From Pedobacter caeni (GTDB taxonomy: Bacteria > Bacteroidota > Bacteroidia > Sphingobacteriales > Sphingobacteriaceae): DNA of 64,000 bases. Each line of letters begins with the position of its first letter. Position 1 is the first letter of the stretch. This document shows, in pieces, positions 58,004-64,000 of the stretch. The stretch spans positions 890,045 through 954,044 of the forward strand of contig NZ_FQUQ01000003.1 in assembly GCF_900129215.1 (NCBI RefSeq). The letters run 5' to 3'. Under the pieces are notes generated by a model. It was not told where the DNA came from and did not search any database. It worked only from the letters and a program-made list of their open reading frames with translations. A program made the position numbers and the translations under genes.

Positions 58004-58116
58004 GCTGGTCATCTAACCACGCAATTATAGGGATAATTATAGGAGGGCAATTCAGGGATGTCCAATTCTTTATAGAACATCGTTTTTTAATGTTATTATT
58101 TACAATAAGTCTAATG

Positions 58117-58152
58117 TATCAATATATTTTCTAAAAAAATAATATATTGATA
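58117..58152. repeat. A/T-only 12-bp inverted repeat
   Basis: TATCAATATATT at 58117-58128 is the exact reverse complement of 58141-58152, with a 12-nt loop rich in A. It could be an operator or a weak hairpin. No gene starts close by. Confidence 0.5.
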
Positions 58153-58220
58153 AATATTCTCGGATTTTCTTTAGAAGGAAAGCCTGTAGGGGTATAGCGT
58201 TTGTTTTCCAACCGTATTTT

Positions 58221-58361
58221 GTTCGATCCTCCTTCGGTCGTCATTCGATTGTCACAGTTAACTGGAACGTCCCCCGGACGTGTCGGGAACGTACCTGAGA
58301 CGTCTTTGGGTGCCTAAAGACATCCCTGGTACATTTCCAGGGTATCTCCTGGATGTTCTAA
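58221..58361. repeat. Degenerate 11-bp tandem array (about 13 units)
   Basis: Cutting from 58221 every 11 bp aligns recurring words. TTCG occupies positions 2-5 in units 1-3 (58222, 58233, 58244). ACGT occupies positions 3-6 in units 5-8 (58267, 58278, 58289, 58300), and ACAT in units 10 and 11 (58320, 58331). One unit (58309-58317) has 9 bp. Over the 12 full units C is at position 4 in nine, G at position 5 in eight and T at position 6 in nine. Neighbouring units form short stems, e.g. 58267-58272 with 58276-58281. The array is not coding in any obvious frame. Confidence 0.7.
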
Positions 58362-58433
58362 TTATCCGCTTGTATACAAAGAAGGTCGCATCTGTAGGGG
58401 AGAAGCACTGGAAATAGCGCGCAATTGATCAAA

Positions 58434-58466
58434 TAAAAGCCCCTGAGTTTCAATCAGGGGCTTTTA
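58434..58466. terminator. Bidirectional terminator after the amino acid permease gene
   Basis: A perfect 13-bp inverted repeat (58434-58446 with 58454-58466) with a 7-nt loop has a GCCCCTGA core and T-rich arms. On the minus strand it lies 20 bp after the permease stop. Confidence 0.88.
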
Positions 58467-58486
58467 ACAGAAATGTCTTTTTTGTG

Positions 58487-60442
58487 CTAAACAGATGGAG
58501 TATGCTGCTGCCCTAGTTTACTGTGTCTGTAGCCATATAGGAAATAAACCACAAGACCTATCAGCAGCCAGATGCCGAAACCGATCCAATTGGAGATACC
58601 AAGCTCACACATCATGTATAAACAGCTGATCAGTCCAAGTACCGGAATCAGGGATAAGTTTTTGGTAATACAAAAATAGATGATCACCAGGCAGATGATC
58701 AGGAAGATCCACATTGGGATTTTATGCTTAAACAAGCCCCATCCTGATTCGTATTTTTTCTCCGCACTTACTGTCGACTGATCCATGAAACTCTGGTACT
58801 GATCTCCGCTCAGGCTGTTCAGGTAAGCCGTTGCATCCAGGTTTTCTGCTGGATTGATCTTTACCGGTCCGGTTTTGATTTCTTCTTTTACCAGATTTAA
58901 TTCAGTAGGATTGAGTGAAGTGATAAAATGTACCGGTTCATATACTCTGGGTGTATTGAATATAAACGCGTTTGTTTCTTTTTTATAATTCGTGAACCCT
59001 ACAATCAGCATCCCTATAAACACAAGAGGAATAATGTATTTAGAATTCACATAAGGAGTTTTGAACTTGCCTCTTTGAATATTCGGTTTGTTTTGTAGCA
59101 CAAGTACTCCGGCACAAACCAATACGAAAGCAAACAACGTTCCGATAGAACAAAGGTCTGTTACAATGGTCAGGTTCATAAACAGAGAAGGAATCGCCAC
59201 TACAAAACCAACTACTATGGTCGCAAATGAAGGGGTTTGATATTTAGGATGAATTTTGGAAAAAGATTTCGGCAATAAACCATCACGGCTCATGCTCATC
59301 CAGATCCTGGGCTGGCCCATTTGGAAGACCAATAGCACACTGGCCATCGCAAACACCGCACTAACCGCAATAATTCCACTCATCAGTTTAAGATTGATCT
59401 GGTCGAATACAAAGGCCAGTGGATCACCTACAGCCAACAGACTATAATTTACAATCCCGGTAAGGACCAGTGCAATGGCAACATAAAGGATGGTACAGAT
59501 GATAATTGCCCACATCATTCCTCTCGGAAGGTCTCGCTGCGGGTTTTTACACTCTTCGGCGGTAGTAGAGATCGCATCAAAACCGATATAGGCAAAGAAT
59601 ACTGCTGAAACTCCTTTTAATACCCCCGACACTCCATTTGGTGCAAAAGGATTCCAGTTAGCGGTATCTACATAGAAAATGCCAACCGCCAGTACGAGCA
59701 GGATCACTGCAAGTTTAACCACCACCATTGCGTTGCTGGCATTCCTGGATTCTTTCATCCCTCTGTAGATCAGCCAGGTAATAAAGATAATAATTCCTAA
59801 GGCCGGAAGGTCTGCAACCAGGTGGAAACCACCGATTTTTGGAGCCGTGATCCAGGCGTTGTTTGCAATTCTGGTGGCATCGTCAAGGTTGGCAAAGCTC
59901 TTTCCTGCATTGACCAGTGCTTCTGCATGCTTATGACCATTGTAAGCCGAAAGGTAATCCATTGTTGCCCAATCGGGAACATGAATGCCTTTAATACCCA
60001 ATGCGGGTATCTGTATGGAGGAGAGGAGTCCGGTAAAATAATCCGACCAGGAAATGGCCACGGTAATATTTCCAATGGAATATTCCATGATGAGTGACCA
60101 TCCGATGATCCAGGCCACCAATTCGCCAAAAGCTACATAAGAATAAGTATAAGCACTTCCGGATACCGGTACCATTGATGCAAATTCTGCATAAGCAAAG
60201 GCCGCGAAGCTACAGGCTACGGCAGTAAAAATAAATAAAAAGATCACGGCCGGACCGCCATCAGCACTGGCCTTTCCAATGGTGCTAAAAATTCCCGCAC
60301 CTATAATGGCTGCAATCCCGAAGGCGGTAAGGTCTCTTACCCCAAGGGTTTTATGTAAAGATGTTCCATGTTCTCCATAGCCTTTTTCTGCATCTTCTAA
60401 TATTTTGGTAATAGATTTCTTTCTGAAAAGTTTTTCAAACAT
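58487..60442 (-). CDS. APC superfamily amino acid permease (cationic amino acid transporter type)
   Basis: A 651-residue inner-membrane transporter. The first helix has the APC pattern LGVRDLTAFGIAAIIGAGIF, and helix 3 has SYVAFGELVAWIIGWSLIMEY. The family core helix is VFFAYIGFDAISTTAEECKN. It is longer than usual because of a hydrophilic insert of about 70 residues between helices 4 and 5 and a roughly 80-residue linker before the last helices. It probably imports or exchanges amino acids; substrate unknown. It is transcribed alone, with its own terminator. Confidence 0.88.
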   Translation of the reverse strand: MFEKLFRKKSITKILEDAEKGYGEHGTSLHKTLGVRDLTAFGIAAIIGAGIFSTIGKASADGGPAVIFLFIFTAVACSFAAFAYAEFASMVPVSGSAYTYSYVAFGELVAWIIGWSLIMEYSIGNITVAISWSDYFTGLLSSIQIPALGIKGIHVPDWATMDYLSAYNGHKHAEALVNAGKSFANLDDATRIANNAWITAPKIGGFHLVADLPALGIIIFITWLIYRGMKESRNASNAMVVVKLAVILLVLAVGIFYVDTANWNPFAPNGVSGVLKGVSAVFFAYIGFDAISTTAEECKNPQRDLPRGMMWAIIICTILYVAIALVLTGIVNYSLLAVGDPLAFVFDQINLKLMSGIIAVSAVFAMASVLLVFQMGQPRIWMSMSRDGLLPKSFSKIHPKYQTPSFATIVVGFVVAIPSLFMNLTIVTDLCSIGTLFAFVLVCAGVLVLQNKPNIQRGKFKTPYVNSKYIIPLVFIGMLIVGFTNYKKETNAFIFNTPRVYEPVHFITSLNPTELNLVKEEIKTGPVKINPAENLDATAYLNSLSGDQYQSFMDQSTVSAEKKYESGWGLFKHKIPMWIFLIICLVIIYFCITKNLSLIPVLGLISCLYMMCELGISNWIGFGIWLLIGLVVYFLYGYRHSKLGQQHTPSV

Positions 60443-60499
60443 AGAATATTGGTTAGTTTAGTTTGTATTATTCAAACTTATAAATTTACTTCTAAACTA

Positions 60500-62215
60500 T
60501 TAACCTAATTTCAGTAATTCGTCTTTTACAAAAGAAGCAAGCTCCTGAATGTAACCTATACTGAAGTCAAATTTAATCCCGGCAGTTTCGTAAATTTCAT
60601 TAATAGGCTTTGTATAACCTAAAGAAAGTGCTTCCAGGTATTGCTCTAAAGCCTTTTGTGGGTTCTCCTTGTAGTTTTTCCAAATGGCAATAGCACCCAA
60701 TTGGGCAATTGCATACTCTATATAATAAAAAGGGACTTCGAAAAGATGAAGTTGTTTTTGCCAAAGGTTACCAAATTCAGCTTCCTGTCCTTCCCAATTG
60801 GCAAAACCAGCACCAAAGCGGGTATATATTTGTTTGAATGCCTCTTCTCTGTCTGCTGCATTATGACTTGGGTTGGTGTAGATCCAGTGTTGAAACTGAT
60901 CAATTACCGCCACCCATGGAAGTGTTTTCAGGACATCCTGTAATTGTTCTCTTTTTGCGCGAAGTAAATCTTCTTCATTGTCAAAATAGATGTTCCAGTT
61001 GTCCATAGAGATCAATTCCATACTCATAGAGGCCAGTTCGGCTACCTCTGATGGACAATGTTTGAAATCATTGAGTTCGAGATGAGCTGTCAGAAAAGTA
61101 TGAATCGCATGTCCACCCTCATGGACCATCGTGGTTAAATCTCTCAGGGAATTGGCAGAGTTCATGAAAATAAAGGGTGCTCCGGTTTCGGCAAGTGGAT
61201 AGTTGTATCCACCAGGTGCTTTTCCTTTTCTGCTTTCCACATCAAACAGGTTATTGGCTTTCATGGTCGCCAGCATTTGCCCGAGTTTGGGATCAATTGC
61301 GTTAAAGCATTCAATACTTTTATCGATCAGTTCTGCTCCGTTTTTGAATGGTTTTAAAGCTGCTTTACCTGTGGTACTCACTTCCATATCCCAGGGTTTA
61401 AGGATTTCAATTCCCAATGCATCGGCACGTTTTTGCGCCTGATCTTTTAAAATAGGAACGACTTGTTTTTCAATCGCCTCATGGAAATGGTAACAGTCCT
61501 GTGGGGTATAGTCAAACCTGCCCAGTGCCTGAAACATATAATCTCTGTAATTTTCAAAACCTGCATTTAAAGCCACCTGATGACGCATGGCAACAAGCTC
61601 ATCAAACAAGATATTTAAATCGTCTTTATCCACCAGGCGACGTTGCTGTATGGTCTCCCAGGCTTGTTGTCTGACTGTTCTATCGGTGTCTTTGATAAAG
61701 TTTGCTGCTTGTTCCAGCGTATACTCCTGTCCGCCGATTTCTACGCTCATGGCTCCGGTGATGCCCTGATATTTTTGTTGGGTTACTTGTAACTTGGTCA
61801 GCAGTTCCACATTTTCTTCGCGATAGATTTCTATCGCCTTTCTGATGGCCCTGATGTATACAAAATATTTTTCCTGATCCAGCTCATCAATAAATGGGCT
61901 GTCATTGAATTTTTGGTTCAGCTGGTTGGCAATAGGAGAGATCTTTGGTTCGATCTCTGTGGCAAAATACTGGAAGGACTGTACCAGCGCTTCATTTGCC
62001 GTATCGCAGCTCATTCTGATATACCTCCAGGCAAAGTCTTCTTCAAGTGCAGCTTCAAGTTCACTTTTGTCTTTCAGCCATTTCTCCAGCTCAGAAACGT
62101 TTTCTATCGGGCGTGCGAGTAATTCATTCAGAATCGGCTCCAGATTGTCCCATTTCATTTCCAGGTTCTGGGGAATATAAGCTCTTTGTTTAGCAGGTAT
62201 ATTGAGATTGATCAT
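60500..62215 (-). CDS. pepF: M3 family oligoendopeptidase (PepF-like)
   Basis: A cytosolic zinc metallopeptidase that degrades oligopeptides. The 571-residue protein has the M3 catalytic motif HEGGH (His365, Glu366, His369) and the downstream glutamate segment CPSEVAELASMSMEL. The N-terminal M3 prodomain-like helices are present. There is no signal peptide. It has a well-spaced promoter of its own and lies between the amino acid permease gene and the ubiA-like gene on the same strand. Confidence 0.93.
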   Translation of the reverse strand: MINLNIPAKQRAYIPQNLEMKWDNLEPILNELLARPIENVSELEKWLKDKSELEAALEEDFAWRYIRMSCDTANEALVQSFQYFATEIEPKISPIANQLNQKFNDSPFIDELDQEKYFVYIRAIRKAIEIYREENVELLTKLQVTQQKYQGITGAMSVEIGGQEYTLEQAANFIKDTDRTVRQQAWETIQQRRLVDKDDLNILFDELVAMRHQVALNAGFENYRDYMFQALGRFDYTPQDCYHFHEAIEKQVVPILKDQAQKRADALGIEILKPWDMEVSTTGKAALKPFKNGAELIDKSIECFNAIDPKLGQMLATMKANNLFDVESRKGKAPGGYNYPLAETGAPFIFMNSANSLRDLTTMVHEGGHAIHTFLTAHLELNDFKHCPSEVAELASMSMELISMDNWNIYFDNEEDLLRAKREQLQDVLKTLPWVAVIDQFQHWIYTNPSHNAADREEAFKQIYTRFGAGFANWEGQEAEFGNLWQKQLHLFEVPFYYIEYAIAQLGAIAIWKNYKENPQKALEQYLEALSLGYTKPINEIYETAGIKFDFSIGYIQELASFVKDELLKLG

Positions 62216-62239
62216 AGGTTTTTAAATAATTAAGATAGG

Positions 62240-62270
62240 CAAATATAAGGAACGGGGAGGTCCTCAGCAA
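62240..62270 (-). promoter_or_regulatory. Promoter of pepF (-33 TTG, -7 TATATTTG)
   Basis: On the minus strand, TTG at 62270-62268 and TATATTTG at 62247-62240 are spaced 20 bp, an exact match to the Bacteroidetes layout. The -7 box ends 24 bp before the ATG at 62215. Confidence 0.75.
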
Positions 62271-62303
62271 TCGGAAAATATATTTGTAAAAGGGGACAGG
62301 GAA

Positions 62304-62336
62304 AGGACCTTTTTTAGATAAGGTAAAAAAGGTCCT
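62304..62336 (-). terminator. 13-bp inverted repeat after the ubiA-like gene
   Basis: 62304-62316 and 62324-62336 are perfect reverse complements with a 7-nt loop. It lies just after the ubiA-like stop and before the pepF promoter. The T run is inside the stem rather than after it, so terminator activity is likely but not certain. Confidence 0.55.
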
Positions 62337-62356
62337 GATGATATCGAATCCTTATA

Positions 62357-63226
62357 TTAGTGTAATATCGTTCTGAATAATGCATCTGCGAGAAAGCAGA
62401 CTGCAAAAACTACGGAAGCAAAGCCATTGGTTGTTGCAAAAGCTTTATTTACTTTACTGATGTCGTTTGGTTTAACCAGCAAATGCTGATAGATGAGCAT
62501 GAAGCAGAAAAATGCAACGCCAACATAATAGAACCAGCTAAAATTATGCGGTGTAAAGAAGATCGGAAGGATGACACATAATGCAGAAAAAATATGCAAT
62601 ACCACTGAAAGCCTCAATGCATTTTTAATGCCCAGTGCTGCTGGGATAGAATGTAGTTTCTCTTCTCTGTCGAAATCTTCGTCCTGCAGGGCGTAAATGA
62701 TGTCAAAACCGCTTACCCAAAACAAGACGGCAAAAGAGTAAAGCACAGGAACAACACTAAATGCTCCTGTTACCGCAATGTAAGCGCCGATAGGAGCCAG
62801 GGAAAGTCCAAGGCCCAGTACCAGGTGACACAATGCGGTAAATCTTTTGGTATAGCTATAGAATAAGACCACAAATAAGGCAACAGGAGATAAATAAAAA
62901 CAAAGTTTGTTGATAAATGCAGTTGTTGCAATGAATAAGATGCAGTTAATGATGACAAAGATCAGGGCTTCATTTGCGGACACTTTTCCTGCCGGAATAT
63001 CACGCATCTGGGTACGTGGATTCTTTGCATCAATGTTTCTGTCCAGATATCTGTTAAATGCCATCGCAGCGTTGCGCGCGAAAACCATGCACAATAAGAC
63101 CGCAACCAATAACATCCAGTTAAAAGGATTGGCAGTTGTCGTTACTCCCAAAAAGAATCCAATCATTGCAAAGGGAAGTGCAAAGATGGAATGGGCGAAC
63201 AGTACCAGTGAAAAATACTTCTTCAT
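62357..63226 (-). CDS. UbiA family prenyltransferase
   Basis: A 289-residue membrane enzyme with about eight helices. The two Asp-rich motifs that bind the prenyl diphosphate are NRYLDRNIDAKN and ALQDEDFDREE. It resembles 4-hydroxybenzoate polyprenyltransferases more than MenA. In organisms that make menaquinone by the futalosine route such a protein is MqnP; which route this organism uses cannot be decided here. The neighbouring menG/ubiE methyltransferase start at 63,920 fits quinone synthesis. It follows engB by 11 bp. Confidence 0.87.
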   Translation of the reverse strand: MKKYFSLVLFAHSIFALPFAMIGFFLGVTTTANPFNWMLLVAVLLCMVFARNAAMAFNRYLDRNIDAKNPRTQMRDIPAGKVSANEALIFVIINCILFIATTAFINKLCFYLSPVALFVVLFYSYTKRFTALCHLVLGLGLSLAPIGAYIAVTGAFSVVPVLYSFAVLFWVSGFDIIYALQDEDFDREEKLHSIPAALGIKNALRLSVVLHIFSALCVILPIFFTPHNFSWFYYVGVAFFCFMLIYQHLLVKPNDISKVNKAFATTNGFASVVFAVCFLADALFRTILH

Positions 63227-63237
63227 GAAAAGGACAA

Positions 63238-63867
63238 TTAAAAATCTGTATCCGGTGTTAAAACAGGCATGGCAAAATCAAGGTTTGTTTGATCCACGAA
63301 TTTCAGGATCTCATCTCTTCCTACACTTTTTTCAGCAGAAGTAATAAAGTAAGGGGGGATCTCTTCAAACCATCCGCCTAACGCTTTTTTGAAGGCAGCA
63401 ACGTTTTGATTTGTTTTTGTGATAGACTGCTTATCTGCTTTTGTGAAAGCCAATACGAAAGGGATCTGAATTTCTCCCATCCAGCAGCAAAATTCAAGGT
63501 CGATCTTTTGAGGTTCTAAACGACTGTCTATCAATACGAAAACGCATTGTAAGCTTTCTCTTTTTGTGATGTAATTGCGGATAAACTTCTCCCAGCTTTC
63601 TCTGCTGTTTTTAGAAACCTTCGCATACCCATATCCTGGTAAATCTACAATATACCATTTTTCATTGATGAGGAAATGGTTGATTAACTGGGTTTTCCCC
63701 GGCCTTTGAGATGTTTTTGCTAAACCATGCTGGTTCACCAGCATGTTAATTAAAGAGGACTTTCCAACGTTGGAACGTCCGATAAATGCATATTCGGGCA
63801 TATTGGCTACAGGCAAAGCTGAAACCTTTGTATTACTACAAATAAATGTTGCTGATTTTATAATCAT
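63238..63867 (-). CDS. engB: Ribosome biogenesis GTPase EngB (YsxC/YihA)
   Basis: A GTPase for late 50S subunit assembly. The 209-residue protein has the G1 P-loop GRSNVGKSSLINML (about residue 30), the T of G2 in TSQRPGKTQLINHF, G3 DLPGYGYAK and G4 TKADK, matching EngB. It is cytosolic. It precedes the UbiA-type gene by 11 bp on the same strand, and is divergent from the menG/ubiE gene at 63,920. Confidence 0.94.
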   Translation of the reverse strand: MIIKSATFICSNTKVSALPVANMPEYAFIGRSNVGKSSLINMLVNQHGLAKTSQRPGKTQLINHFLINEKWYIVDLPGYGYAKVSKNSRESWEKFIRNYITKRESLQCVFVLIDSRLEPQKIDLEFCCWMGEIQIPFVLAFTKADKQSITKTNQNVAAFKKALGGWFEEIPPYFITSAEKSVGRDEILKFVDQTNLDFAMPVLTPDTDF

Positions 63868-63902
63868 TTGACAAAGGTAGAAAATTAGTTTTCAACAATA
63901 CT

Positions 63903-63910
63903 TATCTTTG
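63903..63910 (+). promoter_or_regulatory. -7 box before menG/ubiE
   Basis: TATCTTTG is an exact TAnnTTTG match ending 9 bp before the ATG at 63920. A TTTG at 63867-63870 is 32 bp upstream, too far for the usual -33 element. Confidence 0.5.
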
Positions 63911-63919
63911 CGCCTTACT

Positions 63920-64000
63920 ATGAACGAAAAGATCTCCACCTCCCACTCTGCAACGGCTCCTAAAAAGGAAGAAGTAGCCTCAATGTTTGATAAGATATCA
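63920..64000 (+). CDS. Demethylmenaquinone/ubiquinone methyltransferase, N-terminal fragment
   Basis: Only 27 codons lie inside the window, cut by its right edge. The translation starts MNEKISTSHSATAPKKEE and continues into VASMFDKIS, which matches the N-terminus of UbiE/MenG-type C-methyltransferases (usually followed by PRYDFLNH). That enzyme methylates demethylmenaquinone in the last step of menaquinone synthesis. It is divergent from engB and has a -7 box. The assignment rests on this short match. Confidence 0.7.
   Translation, partial: MNEKISTSHSATAPKKEEVASMFDKIS

Larger units (their letters stand above)
57835..58486. other. 650-bp gene-free gap with several structured elements
   Basis: No convincing gene lies here. 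In order it holds a terminator hairpin (57978-58000), a 12-bp A/T-only inverted repeat (58117-58128 with 58141-58152), the 11-bp-periodic array (58221-58361) and a bidirectional terminator (58434-58466). A 63-codon frame at 57943-58134 runs through the first hairpin and has no recognisable domain. Confidence 0.7.

Noticed and set aside
58221..58361. CRISPR interpretation of the periodic array
   Set aside because: Units are 11 bp, degenerate and without spacers, and no cas genes are present.

Overview
The window looks like a chromosomal segment of a Bacteroidetes bacterium, most likely a Sphingobacteriaceae member close to Pedobacter. This rests on a SusC/SusD pair, a type IX secretion (T9SS) sorting domain, LytS/LytTR-type regulation, a DnaE polymerase fused to an N-terminal proofreading exonuclease, split transketolase genes and several -7 boxes of the form TAnnTTTG. 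I recognise no phage, transposase, CRISPR or defence genes; nearly everything is core or housekeeping content.

Layout. 1-12,960 is the classical translation/transcription block: tRNA-Thr, tuf, tRNA-Trp, secE, nusG, rplK, rplA, rplJ, rplL, rpoB, rpoC, with strong hairpins after tuf, between rplL and rpoB, between rpoB and rpoC, and after rpoC. 13,003-18,918 holds a DUF3467 gene and a leftward run dapD - glycosyltransferase - tsaC - cca - pRiA4b-ORF3-like - miaA, in which three genes mature or modify tRNA. 18,997-23,562 has an S4-domain RNA-binding protein, an EcsC protein, a nucleoside deaminase, an OmpH/Skp-like lipoprotein and gyrB. 24,059-28,721 is an isolated SusC/SusD nutrient-uptake pair. 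28,827-36,899 holds a retropepsin-like protein, mdh, a lipocalin, the exonuclease-fused dnaE, trxA and a DUF58 gene.

36,901-48,355 is mostly leftward: a class III aminotransferase, an ECF sigma factor with a membrane partner and a periplasmic protein, split transketolase, then (rightward) a sugar MFS transporter and a hybrid histidine kinase, then an FAH - M23 peptidase - Bcp operon and a small T9SS-sorted protein. 48,554-57,834 has kup, a BamA-family protein, an unrecognised 391-residue protein, a LytTR response regulator with its LytS-type kinase, a small membrane protein and a DUF1223 protein. 58,487-64,000 holds an amino acid permease, oligoendopeptidase F, a UbiA-type prenyltransferase, engB and the truncated start of a menG/ubiE gene.

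The most unusual non-coding signal is at 58,221-58,361. It is a degenerate array of about 13 units repeating every 11 bp, with TTCG at the same register in the first three units and ACGT/ACAT in most later ones. It lies in a 650-bp gene-free gap. A second periodic signal, TTTAAC-like words every 10 bp, precedes the BamA-family gene (50,678-50,734), and a shorter version precedes kup (48,419-48,442).
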